From JAXLYE01 sp046351595 (GTDB lineage Bacteria; Myxococcota_A; Polyangia; Palsa-1104; JAEUJZ01), in the NCBI GenBank assembly GCA_046351595.1, contig JAXLYE010000007.1:248001-312000 (forward strand): a stretch of DNA of 64,000 bases. Reading direction: 5' to 3'. Made by a program: the position numbers and the translations under genes. How positions within the stretch are numbered: position 1 is the first letter of the stretch; each line of letters starts with the position of its first letter. Shown here piece by piece: positions 1-8,849 of this stretch. Under the pieces are notes generated by a model. The model saw nothing but the letters and a program-made list of their open reading frames with translations, ran no database searches and was not told the origin of the DNA.

Positions 1-2292
1 CCGACCGCGCCTGCCCCGGCCGCCGAGTCGCCCCGGCCCGGCCCGCCCGCCGCCTCCAGCGCGACCCCAGGCCCGACCGCGACCGCAAGCCCGACCACGC
101 CGACCGACGACGCCGCGGAGCCGGGCTCGCACGCGCAGTTCGGCGCGCGGGTCCGCGGGGCCCGCCTGCAGGGCGAGCGCGCGGTCTCGGATCTGCAGCT
201 TACGGTCGGCGAGCTGCGCTCGGTGCCGCGCCGCAACGCCGCCGAGCTCTTGACGCTGGCGCCCGGGATCCTCCTGACCAACCACGGCGGCGAGGGCCAC
301 GCCCAGCGCGTCTTTCTGCGCGGCTTCGACGCGCGCGAGGGCCAGGACCTCGAGTTTACCGTCGGCGGCGTGCCGATCAACGAGGTCGCGACCGCGCACG
401 GCCAGGGCTACGCCGACACCCACTTCATCATCCCCGAGACCGTCGAGTCGCTGCGTGTCATCGAAGGCCCCTTCGATCCGCGGCAGGGCGACTTCGCGGT
501 GGCGGGCAGCGCCGACTACCAGCTCGCGGTCCCCGAGCGCGGGCTGCGCACGAGCTACCGCGGCGGCTCGTGGAACAGCCACCGCCTGCTGCTCTTGTGG
601 GCGCCCGACGCGTCGCTGCGGCACGGCCTCGGCGAGGACGGCACCTTCGGCGCGGTCGAGCTGGCGCAGAGCGACGGCTACGGGCCGAACCGCTTCTCGC
701 AGCGCGCCGCCGCCACCGCGCAGTGGGAGCTGCGCCTCGGCGAGGCCGGCCGCCTGCGCCTGTTGGCGATGAGCTACGCGACGCGCTTCCAGAGCCCGGG
801 CGTGCTGCGCCAGGACGACTACCTGAGCGGCCGCAAGGAGTTCTTCGACACCTACGACACGGGCCAGGGCGGCGACGCGCAGCGCCACATGTTCTCGGCC
901 GCGGCCAGCGGTCGCCTGGGCCGCACGCAGCTTACGCAGCAGGCCTTCGTGATCGTGCGCGAGCTCCGGCTGCGCGAGAACCTCACCGGCTTCCTGCTCG
1001 ATCCGCAGCGACTCGGGCAGGCCATGCGCGGCGCGGATCCGCAGCGCGGCGATCTGCTCGATCAGCACACCTCGGAGCTCACGGTCGGCGCCCGCGGCAG
1101 CCTGCGCATCGAGGGCGAGGTCCTGGGCCAGCTGCAGCGCATCGAGGCCGGCTACTACGCGCGCCACGACCGCACCGAGGCCGAGCAGCTGCGCCTGCGC
1201 CGCCCCGACCTCGGCGGCACCGCGATCACGCCGTACCGCACCGACTTCCGCTTCGGCGCCGGCGAGACCAACGTCGCCGGCTACCTCGACGCCGAGCTGC
1301 GGCTGACGCGCTTTGTGACCCTGCGCGGCGGCGTGCGCGGCGACTTCTTCCTGTTCGACGTGCAGAACCGCTGCGCGCAGATGAACGTGGTGATGCCCGG
1401 CGCGCCGCTCGATCAGGAGTGCTACTCGCTCGACCGCTACGGCTACCGCAACCCGACGGATCGCAAGAGCGCCACCGGTCTCGTCGTGCAGCCGCGGGTG
1501 GCGCTGCAGGTGCAGCCGGTGCGCGGGCTGACGATCGCGGGCAGCTACGGGCACGGCGCGCGCTCCGCCGATCCCTTATACCTCGCCGACGGGGATGACG
1601 CGCCCTTCGCGCAGATCCGCGCCGGCGAGGGCGGGGTGCTGTTCAGCCGCACGCTCGGCCCGGTGGCGCTGTCGACCCGCGCCGCGTTCTTCTACACCCA
1701 CGTCGACAAGGACCTGATCTTCAGTCAGACCGTCGGGCGCAACACCCTGGCCGGCGGCACGACGCGGCTCGGTGTGCTCGGCGCGCTGCGGGCCACGGCG
1801 CCGTTCGCGGACGCGGCGCTGCACGTGACCTGGGCGCGCGCGACGTTCGACGAGGACGGGCTGCTGGTGCCGTACGTCCCGGATCTGGTGGTGCGCGGCG
1901 ACCTGGCGGCACACGGTGCGCTGCCGCGCCTGCGGCTCGGCCGGGGCGGCGGGCCGATCGTCGGCTCCGTCGGGCTGGGGCTGACCTACGTGGCGCCGCG
2001 GCCGCTGCCGCTGTCCGAGCGCGGCGACGCCTATGTGCTGGTCGATCTGTCGGCGCAGCTGCGGATGCGCGGCGTGGCCGTGGGGCTGAGCGCCGAGAAC
2101 CTCCTGAACCGTCGCTACCGGATGTCCGAGTTCAACTACGTCTCGGACTTCCACAGCCGGCCGTACCCGACGCAGGTCGCGGAGCGGCACTTCGTCGCCG
2201 GCCCGCCGCTCGGCCTGTTCGCGACGGTGACGGTCTATCTGGATGAGGCGCTGCGGGCGCTGTCGGCGCTGCGCCCGCGGCGGGCAGGGTAG
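1..2292 (+). CDS. TonB-dependent outer-membrane receptor (5' partial)
   Basis: Outer-membrane beta-barrel receptor for TonB-energised uptake. The reading frame is open from the first base of the window, so the N-terminus lies outside; the GTG at 223 is inside the plug domain and is not a credible start. The visible N-terminal stretch (about 45 residues) is a Pro/Ala/Thr-rich linker, followed by a plug domain (the segment around NAAELLTLAPGIL and the VFLRGFD and VIEGPFDPRQGDFAVAG motifs) and a barrel with alternating aromatic strands to the C-terminus. The substrate cannot be told. Stop at 2290-2292; the next gene begins 4 bases later, so receptor and lipoprotein are probably co-transcribed. 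The Pro-rich leader may join an upstream signalling or carboxypeptidase-like domain that is not visible here. Confidence 0.88.
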   Translation, partial: PTAPAPAAESPRPGPPAASSATPGPTATASPTTPTDDAAEPGSHAQFGARVRGARLQGERAVSDLQLTVGELRSVPRRNAAELLTLAPGILLTNHGGEGHAQRVFLRGFDAREGQDLEFTVGGVPINEVATAHGQGYADTHFIIPETVESLRVIEGPFDPRQGDFAVAGSADYQLAVPERGLRTSYRGGSWNSHRLLLLWAPDASLRHGLGEDGTFGAVELAQSDGYGPNRFSQRAAATAQWELRLGEAGRLRLLAMSYATRFQSPGVLRQDDYLSGRKEFFDTYDTGQGGDAQRHMFSAAASGRLGRTQLTQQAFVIVRELRLRENLTGFLLDPQRLGQAMRGADPQRGDLLDQHTSELTVGARGSLRIEGEVLGQLQRIEAGYYARHDRTEAEQLRLRRPDLGGTAITPYRTDFRFGAGETNVAGYLDAELRLTRFVTLRGGVRGDFFLFDVQNRCAQMNVVMPGAPLDQECYSLDRYGYRNPTDRKSATGLVVQPRVALQVQPVRGLTIAGSYGHGARSADPLYLADGDDAPFAQIRAGEGGVLFSRTLGPVALSTRAAFFYTHVDKDLIFSQTVGRNTLAGGTTRLGVLGALRATAPFADAALHVTWARATFDEDGLLVPYVPDLVVRGDLAAHGALPRLRLGRGGGPIVGSVGLGLTYVAPRPLPLSERGDAYVLVDLSAQLRMRGVAVGLSAENLLNRRYRMSEFNYVSDFHSRPYPTQVAERHFVAGPPLGLFATVTVYLDEALRALSALRPRRAG

Positions 2293-2296
2293 GGCA

Positions 2297-3166
2297 ATGC
2301 GCAAACCGAACCGAGAGACGCACGGTGCCGTGACACGCCGCGCTGCGCTGGGCGGCCTGGGCCTTTTGGCGCTCGGGGCCGCGGGCCTGCCGGGTTGCTC
2401 GGGCACGACCGGGCTGCGGCGCGTCCGCTTCACGCTGTACGCGGGCGGCTTCGTGCGCGAGGGGATGGGGCCGCTCACCTTCCGCAACGCCGCGGGCTGG
2501 GACGTATCGCTGACCGTGGCGCAGGTCGCGGCCGGGCCCGTGTACTGGAACGTCGCGCCGCCGCTGTCGTGGCGCGGGCGCGCGCGTCGCTCGCCGCTGG
2601 AGCTGCTGGTCGGCAGCGCGCGCGCCGACGAAACCGCGGATCACCTGGCCGGCGGCCGCGTCATCGCGCAGGTCACCGAGCGCACCGTGATCGATACGCT
2701 GTCGCCGACGCTGCGGCCGCTGGGCGAGGGGTCCGGGGTCAGCGAGCTCTCGCTGAGCGCCGAGGTGTGGCTGCTGCCCGAGGCGCCGACCGGGCCGATC
2801 CTGCCGGGCCCCGCGGCCGCGGTGGTGCGCGGCACGGCGACCCAGGGCGCGCTGGTGGTGCCGTTCCTGGCGCGGCTGCTGCTCGACGAGAAGGCGGCGG
2901 TGGGACAGACGCTGCAGCAGCTGCGGGCGGCGCGGCGCATCCCCGCGGAGCTCGACTTCACCGCGCTGCCCGACGGCGCCGCGATCGCGCTGCGGGTCGA
3001 CCCGCGATCGTGGCTGCTCGGCGTCGACTTCACCGAGCTGCGCGACCGGCCGCTGGAAGACGGCGCCCACGTCGCGGCCGCCGACGATCAGCTCATGCGC
3101 GAGCTCTTGACCGGCGTGCGCCAGTCGCGCGGCGTCTACACGTTCTCGCTCGCCGACGCGCCCTGA
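2297..3166 (+). CDS. Putative lipoprotein with Tat-like signal, receptor-linked
   Basis: Unrecognised 289-residue exported protein. Residues 1-34 carry a twin-arginine-like motif (TRRAALGG) followed by a hydrophobic stretch and a lipobox ending LPGC, so it is probably a lipoprotein exported folded, perhaps by Tat. The mature part has no motif I can name; it is rich in beta-type segments with a helical region near residues 190-215. ATG at 2297 is chosen because it starts just before the signal and lies 4 bases after the receptor stop; an upstream GTG in the same frame would overlap the receptor. Its position between a TonB receptor and another lipoprotein suggests a surface or periplasmic accessory to substrate capture (inference). 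Confidence 0.7.
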   Translation: MRKPNRETHGAVTRRAALGGLGLLALGAAGLPGCSGTTGLRRVRFTLYAGGFVREGMGPLTFRNAAGWDVSLTVAQVAAGPVYWNVAPPLSWRGRARRSPLELLVGSARADETADHLAGGRVIAQVTERTVIDTLSPTLRPLGEGSGVSELSLSAEVWLLPEAPTGPILPGPAAAVVRGTATQGALVVPFLARLLLDEKAAVGQTLQQLRAARRIPAELDFTALPDGAAIALRVDPRSWLLGVDFTELRDRPLEDGAHVAAADDQLMRELLTGVRQSRGVYTFSLADAP

Positions 3167-3241
3167 CCTTGGCGGGCGACCGACGAGCTGCTTGACCCGG
3201 CGGGCCGGCGGAACCGGCGCGCTCATACGAAGGAGGGAGTG

Positions 3242-4315
3242 ATGTACAAGCCCAGTGCCATTCGCTCTGTGTGGCGATCGATTCCCGTTCTCGCGGCGGC
3301 CCTCGCGCCGCTGTGGGGCTGCGGCCAGGCGGGCGGCGGCGGCCCGATCGAGGTCGCGATCACCGGCGAGGACGAGGTGCGCCAGGGCATCGGCTTCACG
3401 CCGACGCCGCAGCCGGATCAGCTGGTCTTCGTCGACGGCTGGACGCTGAAGTTCGAGCGCTGGCTGACCGTGATCGGCGGCGTGCGGCTGAACCAGCCCG
3501 GCCGCGATCCGGCGCAGCAGCAGATCGTCGGCGCCGCCGTCGCCACGCGCAGCGGACCGTGGGTCGTCGACCTGACCCAGGCCGACACCATCCCGCTGAC
3601 CCGCTTCGAGCGCGCCGACGACGGCAGCGGCTTCGACACGCAGGTCCGCTACGCCTTCTCGTTCGATCTCGCGCCGGCGCAGGCGAGCGTCACGCGGGTC
3701 AACCTGGACGCCGCCGACGAGCCGGCGCTGGCGACGATGATCCAGCGCGGCTACTCGAACTACGCCGAGGTCGTGGCCACGCACGCGCCGTACACCGCCG
3801 GCGACGACCCGGTCTTCCAGAGCTACCCGACGACGGTGCGCTTCAGCCTGGGCTGGGGCGGCACGGTTTCGTACCTGAACTGCGAGAACCCGGACAACGG
3901 CACCGACGGGCAGTCGAACCGCGGCGTGCAGCCGCGCCAGGACGCGAGCCGCAGCGCCACCATCCACATGCACATCGAGCACCCGTTCTGGGAGACGCTC
4001 AACACCGAGAACCCGCCGCTGCGCTTCGATCCGATCGCGGCGCGCGCGACCACGCAGCTCATGGGCAGCGAGCGCACCGGCACCGTCGCCATCGACGATC
4101 TCGACGGCGCCTTCGTGTCGCGGCTGACCGACGGAGCGGGCAGCCCGGTTCCGGATCGCTGCGCGCTCACCGGCTGCCAGCGCAAGAGCGGCGCGCTCGC
4201 CTACAACCCCATGGGCGCCAGCGGCGTCGAGACGCTGAAGAAGTTCATGATCTACTCGGCCCAGAGCATGGCCCACCTCAACGGCGAGGGGCTGTGTTAC
4301 GTGCAGCGCAAGTAG
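3242..4315 (+). CDS. Putative lipoprotein with His-rich motif, receptor-linked
   Basis: Unrecognised 357-residue lipoprotein: basic N-terminus, hydrophobic core and lipobox LWGC (Cys at about residue 26). ATG at 3242 is preferred over the GTG at 3239 because the Shine-Dalgarno sequence AGGAGG (3231-3236) would be too close to the GTG. The mature protein contains the cluster HMHIEHPFW near residue 243 and a few Cys residues (CENPD; CALTGC near the C-terminus). These could bind a metal, but that is inference. It follows the receptor and the Tat-type lipoprotein in the same direction after 75 bases and may belong to the same uptake module. Confidence 0.7.
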   Translation: MYKPSAIRSVWRSIPVLAAALAPLWGCGQAGGGGPIEVAITGEDEVRQGIGFTPTPQPDQLVFVDGWTLKFERWLTVIGGVRLNQPGRDPAQQQIVGAAVATRSGPWVVDLTQADTIPLTRFERADDGSGFDTQVRYAFSFDLAPAQASVTRVNLDAADEPALATMIQRGYSNYAEVVATHAPYTAGDDPVFQSYPTTVRFSLGWGGTVSYLNCENPDNGTDGQSNRGVQPRQDASRSATIHMHIEHPFWETLNTENPPLRFDPIAARATTQLMGSERTGTVAIDDLDGAFVSRLTDGAGSPVPDRCALTGCQRKSGALAYNPMGASGVETLKKFMIYSAQSMAHLNGEGLCYVQRK

Positions 4316-4438
4316 CCGGGCACGCGCCCGCCCGCCCTCTCCAGCGCAGCGACGGTACGGCGCCGCCTCGGCGCGGCGCGACCCGGGCGCAGCTCATCCG
4401 CGAATGGAGAATTCGCTAATGCGCGGCCTGATGCCGGG

Positions 4439-4468
4439 TTGACTTTCAAAAGCACGCCCTTCTAGTAT
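4439..4468 (+). promoter_or_regulatory. Sigma70-like promoter of the Cys-rich lipoprotein gene
   Basis: TTGACT (4439-4444) and TAGTAT (4463-4468) are separated by 18 bases. The -35 matches the consensus at five of six positions and the -10 at four of six. It stands in a locally AT-richer patch, about 90 bases before the ATG at 4557, in an otherwise very GC-rich region, which makes chance less likely. Confidence 0.5.
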
Positions 4469-4556
4469 CCGGGCCCTCCTTACTGCCTGTCGGACAAAGA
4501 CATCGGCCGACAGCGCGTTTCCCCCTCCGACTGAAAAAATCTAAAGGAGCCCCCCG

Positions 4557-5930
4557 ATGCAAAAGACGATTTCTCAGAGGCTGATGGTCCTCGCCGTGCC
4601 CTTCTTGTTCGCGTGCGGCTACGGCAGCGGCAACCCCAACATGATGATGACCGAGGACCCGGCGAACACCGCGCCGCACGCGCTCGGCCAGATCGTGCTC
4701 GGCGAGTCGCACTCGCCCGGCGGCGGCACCGCGAGCCCGCGCGTCTCGGCCGGCTTCATCCCGGACACCAAGGCGGCGAAGAAGAAGTGCACGATGATGA
4801 TCGCCGGCTGCGAGATCGGGATGACGCCCAAGTGCGGCACCACGCCCGACGGCGGCTGTGACTTCATCAACAAGCGCGAGGTCTGCCAGTTCGACGACAG
4901 CTGCCAGGCCAAGTGCGTGAAGCTGTGCGACGCGCGCTGCGGCGCCGACGAGGAGTGCTACTTCCCGTCGCCGGACGCGCCGTCCTGTCGCAAGCGCGAG
5001 ACGTTCGACGCCGGCGCGCTGTCCTTCGCCGGCACCACGACCTCGATCACGCTGTTCCCGCCGTACTCGTTCACCAGCATGGGCAACGGCGCTCCCTTCC
5101 TCGAGAAGTCGGAGCTCACGGTGCAGGCCAGCGGCGCCACCACCGCCGGCTTCGACGCCTTCACCCACAAGTTCACGGCCACCACGTACCTGCGCACCGA
5201 GCCGGCGCTCAACAAGATCACCAAGGCCCAGGCGTTCGGCACGGGTCCGGTGCCGGTCAAGTGGGTGCCGGGCGCGGATCAGATCGTGCTGACGGTCTCG
5301 GGTCCGGCCGGCGCCGCGACGTGCGCGGCCAAGGACGAGACGGGCTCGTTCGACGTGCCGCGCGAGGTCGTAGCCGCGGTCGTCGGCGATCGCACCGACA
5401 TCAACCAGTCGCTGGCGATCAGCGTCATGCGCCAGCGCAAGGAAGTGAAGAAGGGCCAGAAGACCAAGGGCATGCTGCTGACGCAGATGGTGCAGCCCGA
5501 CGGCTGGCTCGAGCTCACGACCACCTCGAGCGAGTCCGCCTCGTTCACCGGCTGCTCGGCCGGCACCGCGCTGTGCGGCGGTGACATGTGCGTCGACGTC
5601 CGCTACGACGAGGAGAACTGCGGCAAGTGCGGCAACGCCTGCGCGTCCTCGGATCGCTGCTCGAACGGCAAGTGCCAGGGCCCCGGCGCCTGCCAGCAGT
5701 GCGTCAACGGCGCCGAGACCGGCGCCTGCAAGGTCGAGTCGGACGCCTGCACGCAGGACGGCGGCGCCACCGGCTGCTCGGCGCTGCGCGCCTGCATGCG
5801 CTCCTGCTCGCCCGGCGACAGCACCTGCACCAGCAAGTGCTCGACCGCGGCCAGCAACGGCGCCAAGACCAAGTACAACGCCCTGGCGACCTGCCTGAAC
5901 GACGCCTGCCGCACCGACTGCAGCTTCTAG
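4557..5930 (+). CDS. Cys-rich secreted lipoprotein
   Basis: 457-residue lipoprotein of unknown function. The signal peptide ends with lipobox LFAC (Cys20). A first Cys cluster lies at about residues 80-150, a beta-rich middle at about 150-320, and a second Cys-rich region follows. The latter includes the pattern CGKCGNACASSDRCSNGKC, a repeat style common in secreted Myxococcota proteins, and ends in a short helical Cys segment. Disulfide-stabilised and probably on the outer membrane surface or in the periplasm (inference). ATG at 4557 has an AAAGGAG ribosome site about 10 bases upstream. It has its own promoter at 4439-4468 and a strong hairpin right after the stop, so it is likely monocistronic. 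Confidence 0.8.
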   Translation: MQKTISQRLMVLAVPFLFACGYGSGNPNMMMTEDPANTAPHALGQIVLGESHSPGGGTASPRVSAGFIPDTKAAKKKCTMMIAGCEIGMTPKCGTTPDGGCDFINKREVCQFDDSCQAKCVKLCDARCGADEECYFPSPDAPSCRKRETFDAGALSFAGTTTSITLFPPYSFTSMGNGAPFLEKSELTVQASGATTAGFDAFTHKFTATTYLRTEPALNKITKAQAFGTGPVPVKWVPGADQIVLTVSGPAGAATCAAKDETGSFDVPREVVAAVVGDRTDINQSLAISVMRQRKEVKKGQKTKGMLLTQMVQPDGWLELTTTSSESASFTGCSAGTALCGGDMCVDVRYDEENCGKCGNACASSDRCSNGKCQGPGACQQCVNGAETGACKVESDACTQDGGATGCSALRACMRSCSPGDSTCTSKCSTAASNGAKTKYNALATCLNDACRTDCSF

Positions 5931-5943
5931 GTTCTAGCTTTTG

Positions 5944-5965
5944 GGGGGAGCCCTCCCGCTCCCCC
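5944..5965. terminator. Hairpin between convergent genes (GGGGGAGC stem)
   Basis: Perfect 8-bp stem (GGGGGAGC / GCTCCCCC) with a 6-base loop, 14 bases after the lipoprotein stop and before the end of the minus-strand kinase gene. There is no U-run on either side, so it may work as a factor-assisted terminator or a 3' end stabiliser. The same stem recurs at 45895-45916. Confidence 0.5.
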
Positions 5966-6046
5966 GCGCCGCATGTCTGCAGCTGGGCCGCGCCTGAAGC
6001 GGCCCGGCGCCCCTCCGCCGATACGCCTCCCTGAATCCTGATCCCC

Positions 6047-6988
6047 TCAGCCCTGCGCCAGGGTCTTTGCGATGAACTGGCTGAGCCGTGTCTGGAGCGT
6101 GCTCACGACCAGATCCGTGCGGCCCAGATCGAGGTAGCCGGGCATCCACGGCGAGCCGTCGGGCAGCGCCCGCACCGCCGCAAGAAGGTCCCAGAAACCC
6201 AGCCCGCCCGTCGGCGGCTCGCTGCCCATTGCGTGCGCGTAGGCGGCCAGGAACTCGTCGGCCGCCTCCAGCCCGAACATCAGCGCCAGGTCGACGCGGC
6301 AGTAGCCGACGTCCGCGTGCGGATCGCCGAGCGCCGCCTGATCCCAGTCGACGATCGAGGTCAGCCGCCCGTCCTGCCACAGCGTATTGCCGGCCCAGTA
6401 GTCGCCGTGCACCAGGCCGAGCCGCTCGTGCTGCGGCCGCCAGCGCAAGAGCCGCTCGAGCAGCGCCGGCCCGTCGGCACCGGCGAGCTTGCCGCCCGGC
6501 TCTGTCAGCGCCTCCAGATCCGGGATCACGTCGCGCGGCAGGACGACGTCCTCGTCGACGGTCAGGCGGTGCACGGCCGCCAGCGCGGCGCCGAGCTCGC
6601 GCACGTAGGTGCCGCGGTCCGCGGGCGAGAGCGTCGCGCGCCCCGGCGCCCGCGTCATGACCAGCGTGGGATCCCCCACCAGCGCGCCCGCGGCGTCGAG
6701 GTAGATCGGGCGCGGCGCCGGCACGTGGTGCCGCTCGAGCAGGTGCAGCGTGGTCCACACCCGCTCGGGCGCGGTCGGGTTCCAGGTCAGGGTCTGCGCC
6801 TTCCAGCGCCGTACGACCAGCCACTCGGCCGGGCCGCCGCCGCGCCGCAGCTGCACCGCGTGGGTCAGCGCGTCGACGCCGCCGCGCAGCCGCTCGATGC
6901 GCCCGAGCTGCACGTCGCCCGCCACCTCCTGGAGGATGCGCGCAAGGTGCGCCCGCTCGGCGGCTTCCTCTGTCCTGGGCACCGGCAC
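6047..6988 (-). CDS. APH/choline-kinase-fold phosphotransferase
   Basis: 313-residue kinase of the aminoglycoside phosphotransferase superfamily. The catalytic loop VHGDYWAGNTLW (HGDxxxxN) and the following metal-binding IVDWDQ are intact at about residues 195-220, and an N-terminal lobe carries VVRRWKAQ as the likely ATP-lysine strand. Members of this family phosphorylate small hydroxylated metabolites, sugars or choline; resistance to aminoglycosides is only one role, and nothing here points to it. The gene starts 3 bases after the stop of the upstream DUF6279-like lipoprotein gene (6992), so the two are probably one transcript. The ATG at 6988 fits the family length. Confidence 0.85.
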   Translation of the reverse strand: MPVPRTEEAAERAHLARILQEVAGDVQLGRIERLRGGVDALTHAVQLRRGGGPAEWLVVRRWKAQTLTWNPTAPERVWTTLHLLERHHVPAPRPIYLDAAGALVGDPTLVMTRAPGRATLSPADRGTYVRELGAALAAVHRLTVDEDVVLPRDVIPDLEALTEPGGKLAGADGPALLERLLRWRPQHERLGLVHGDYWAGNTLWQDGRLTSIVDWDQAALGDPHADVGYCRVDLALMFGLEAADEFLAAYAHAMGSEPPTGGLGFWDLLAAVRALPDGSPWMPGYLDLGRTDLVVSTLQTRLSQFIAKTLAQG

Positions 6989-6991
6989 GGT

Positions 6992-8050
6992 CTAGTTCTG
7001 GGCCGCCAGCTCGGCCAGATCCTTGCGAAGGCTGCGCAGCTCACCGAGCAGGTGCTGCCGCTGCTGCGGGGTCATCTGCCGATCCACGGCCACCAGCATC
7101 GCGGTGAACTCCTGCCAGTTCTGCTCCTCGTCCTTCTGGTACTCCGGCGTGGGGTTGACCTGGCGGGTCGCGAACCAGCGATAGACCAGCTCGCGCAGCC
7201 CCGCCTCGTCGGTGTTCTTGCGCAGCGCGTCGATCAGCACGCGCTGGTTCTCCTGCACCACCTTCAGGCGCTTCTGCTCCTCGGGGCGGTTCTTGCGGAT
7301 GAAGCGCTCGAACTCCTGCAGCTGCCCCTCAGAGTAGCTGCCCAGCCAGTCGGTCAGCGTCTTGCGCGCGCGCTTGAGGCGGAAGGCGACGTACTCGTTC
7401 TCGGGCCGCTCCAGGCGCTCGAAGCGCTCCTGCTCGCCCTTGTGCATCGCGCCCTCGGCGTGCTGGATCTGGTCCGGCGTCAGCGTGCGCAGGATGCGCG
7501 CCGCGTCCGGGGCCACGCGCTCGGCTACACGCTTGGTGGCGCCGTCAACCTCACCGAGCACCCAGGCCAGCTCCTCCTGCGTCAGCCCGTCCTGCGCGCG
7601 CGCCATGAGCCCGTCGAGGATCTGGACGTAGCGCGGCAGCTCGGACTTGCGGTGCCAGCCGTGGATGCCGCGCACCAGCGTCTCGGCGGTCTGCTTCTGC
7701 GCGCCGCGCAGCGCGAAGGTGTCGTTGATGCGGCGCATGAGCAGCGTCGAGCCGTAGTTATAGAAGATCTTACGGATGCTGCAGCCGCTGAGCAGCACGA
7801 GCGCAAGCAGGCCGACCACGCCCGCCGCGCGCGCGACCACGGCACGCCGCAGCCGCTCCAACAGACGCCCGCGCCCCGGCGAGCGGCCGGCCGCCCGGCG
7901 CGCCAGATTGCGTGCCAGGCTGCGCGCCCCGCTGCGCGCCGGATTGCTCGCCGAATCAAGCGCCGCACGGGTCGGCGCACGGGTCGCCGCACGGGTCGCC
8001 GCACGGGTCAGGCGATGGCTGCGGTCGCTTTCAGTCTGCCCGTCTCGCAT
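6992..8050 (-). CDS. DUF6279-like lipoprotein
   Basis: Predicted lipoprotein with lipobox LLSGC followed by the segment FYNYGSTLLMRRI and a long helical domain, a pattern I know from DUF6279 proteins (function unknown). With the ATG at 8050 the product has 352 residues, but the lipobox Cys then falls near residue 90, far too deep for a signal peptide. The first 60 residues are Arg/Ala-rich and partly encoded by a 12-bp tandem repeat (7962-8009). An internal GTG at 7840 would give an ideal 20-residue lipoprotein signal and may be the true start. Expressed divergently from the RdgC-like gene and probably together with the kinase gene downstream. Confidence 0.7.
   Translation of the reverse strand: MRDGQTESDRSHRLTRAATRAATRAPTRAALDSASNPARSGARSLARNLARRAAGRSPGRGRLLERLRRAVVARAAGVVGLLALVLLSGCSIRKIFYNYGSTLLMRRINDTFALRGAQKQTAETLVRGIHGWHRKSELPRYVQILDGLMARAQDGLTQEELAWVLGEVDGATKRVAERVAPDAARILRTLTPDQIQHAEGAMHKGEQERFERLERPENEYVAFRLKRARKTLTDWLGSYSEGQLQEFERFIRKNRPEEQKRLKVVQENQRVLIDALRKNTDEAGLRELVYRWFATRQVNPTPEYQKDEEQNWQEFTAMLVAVDRQMTPQQRQHLLGELRSLRKDLAELAAQN
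7962..8009. repeat. 12-bp tandem repeat, four copies
   Basis: Four head-to-tail copies of GCCGCACGGGTC, three identical and one with a single change (GGCGCACGGGTC). On the minus strand they would encode an Arg-Ala-Ala-Thr repeat inside the questionable N-terminal extension of the DUF6279-like gene. Confidence 0.9.
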
Positions 8051-8144
8051 GTCTTTTATGGTACCGCCGCGCGCCCACGTCTCCAGCGAAAGCCGGTTGA
8101 AAATTTTTTGCCCGCCCCGGGCTCGGCCCCTACCATGCGCCGCC

Positions 8145-8849
8145 ATGGGTGCGCTGACAGGGAGTATCTCGCTGCGTCGTTACCGCGTCCTGGGTACGCC
8201 GCCGAAGGACTGGAAGGACAGCTATGCCAAGTCGGTGCGGGCGCACGCGCTCGTGCCGCTCGACCCCGCCGGCCGCGAGGAGAAGTCGGTCGGCTGGTGC
8301 AGCCTGCATGACGAGAACGACCTCGATCTGCCGATCGAGAAGTTTCACCTCGAGGGGCGCATCCTTTTGTCGATGCGCATCGACTCGCTGAAGGTGCCGG
8401 CCGGGCACGTCAAGCGCGTGCTCAAGCAGCGCCAGCGCGAGATCGAGGCCGAGCGCGCGGAGCCGCTGTCCGCGGGCGCGCTGCGCGACCTCAAGGCGAT
8501 CCTGGTCGCGGAGCTGCGGCAGAAGACGCCGCCCCGGACCAAGACCGTCGACATGGTCTGGGATCTCGACAAGGGCCGCATCTACTTTTACGCCCACAGC
8601 AAGGGCATGAACGAGGCGTTCCTGACGCTGTTCGCGCAGACGTTCAACGTGCCGCTCGATCTCGAGGGCCCGAGCGCCTGGGCGCGTGACTTCGTCGGCG
8701 AGGACGAGGCGCTGGCCGCGCGGCTCAAGGACGCGAAGCCGACGGTGGAGCTCTTGCAGGGCTTCGTCGGCCTGCGGCCCGGCCCGCGCGTGCTCGACGA
8801 GCTGGAGGAGCTGGTGGCGCTCGCCAGCGGCAAGGAGGCGAGCCTATGA
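8145..8849 (+). CDS. RdgC-like recombination-associated protein
   Basis: 234 residues with the layout of RdgC, a ring-forming DNA-binding protein that modulates RecA in E. coli. Seen here: an N-terminal segment SISLRRYRV, the GWCSLHDENDL region, the strand ILLSMRIDSLKVPAGHVKRVL, a charged helix, then DLKAILVAELRQ and VDMVWDLDKGRIYFYAHSKG. These parallel the family's KDEVLHSLLPRAF and MMWIDTVNG segments. It is shorter than E. coli RdgC (303 residues), so it is a compact or divergent member. ATG at 8145 is the start that removes an improbable low-complexity upstream extension. The stop overlaps the next start (ATGA at 8846), so the pair is translationally coupled. Confidence 0.68.
   Translation: MGALTGSISLRRYRVLGTPPKDWKDSYAKSVRAHALVPLDPAGREEKSVGWCSLHDENDLDLPIEKFHLEGRILLSMRIDSLKVPAGHVKRVLKQRQREIEAERAEPLSAGALRDLKAILVAELRQKTPPRTKTVDMVWDLDKGRIYFYAHSKGMNEAFLTLFAQTFNVPLDLEGPSAWARDFVGEDEALAARLKDAKPTVELLQGFVGLRPGPRVLDELEELVALASGKEASL

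Noticed and set aside
223..2292. GTG at 223 as start of the TonB receptor
   Set aside because: It lies within the plug domain; the frame is open upstream to the window edge.
6047..6988. Antibiotic resistance gene (aminoglycoside phosphotransferase)
   Set aside because: The kinase motifs are those of the broad APH fold; nothing in sequence or context points to aminoglycosides.
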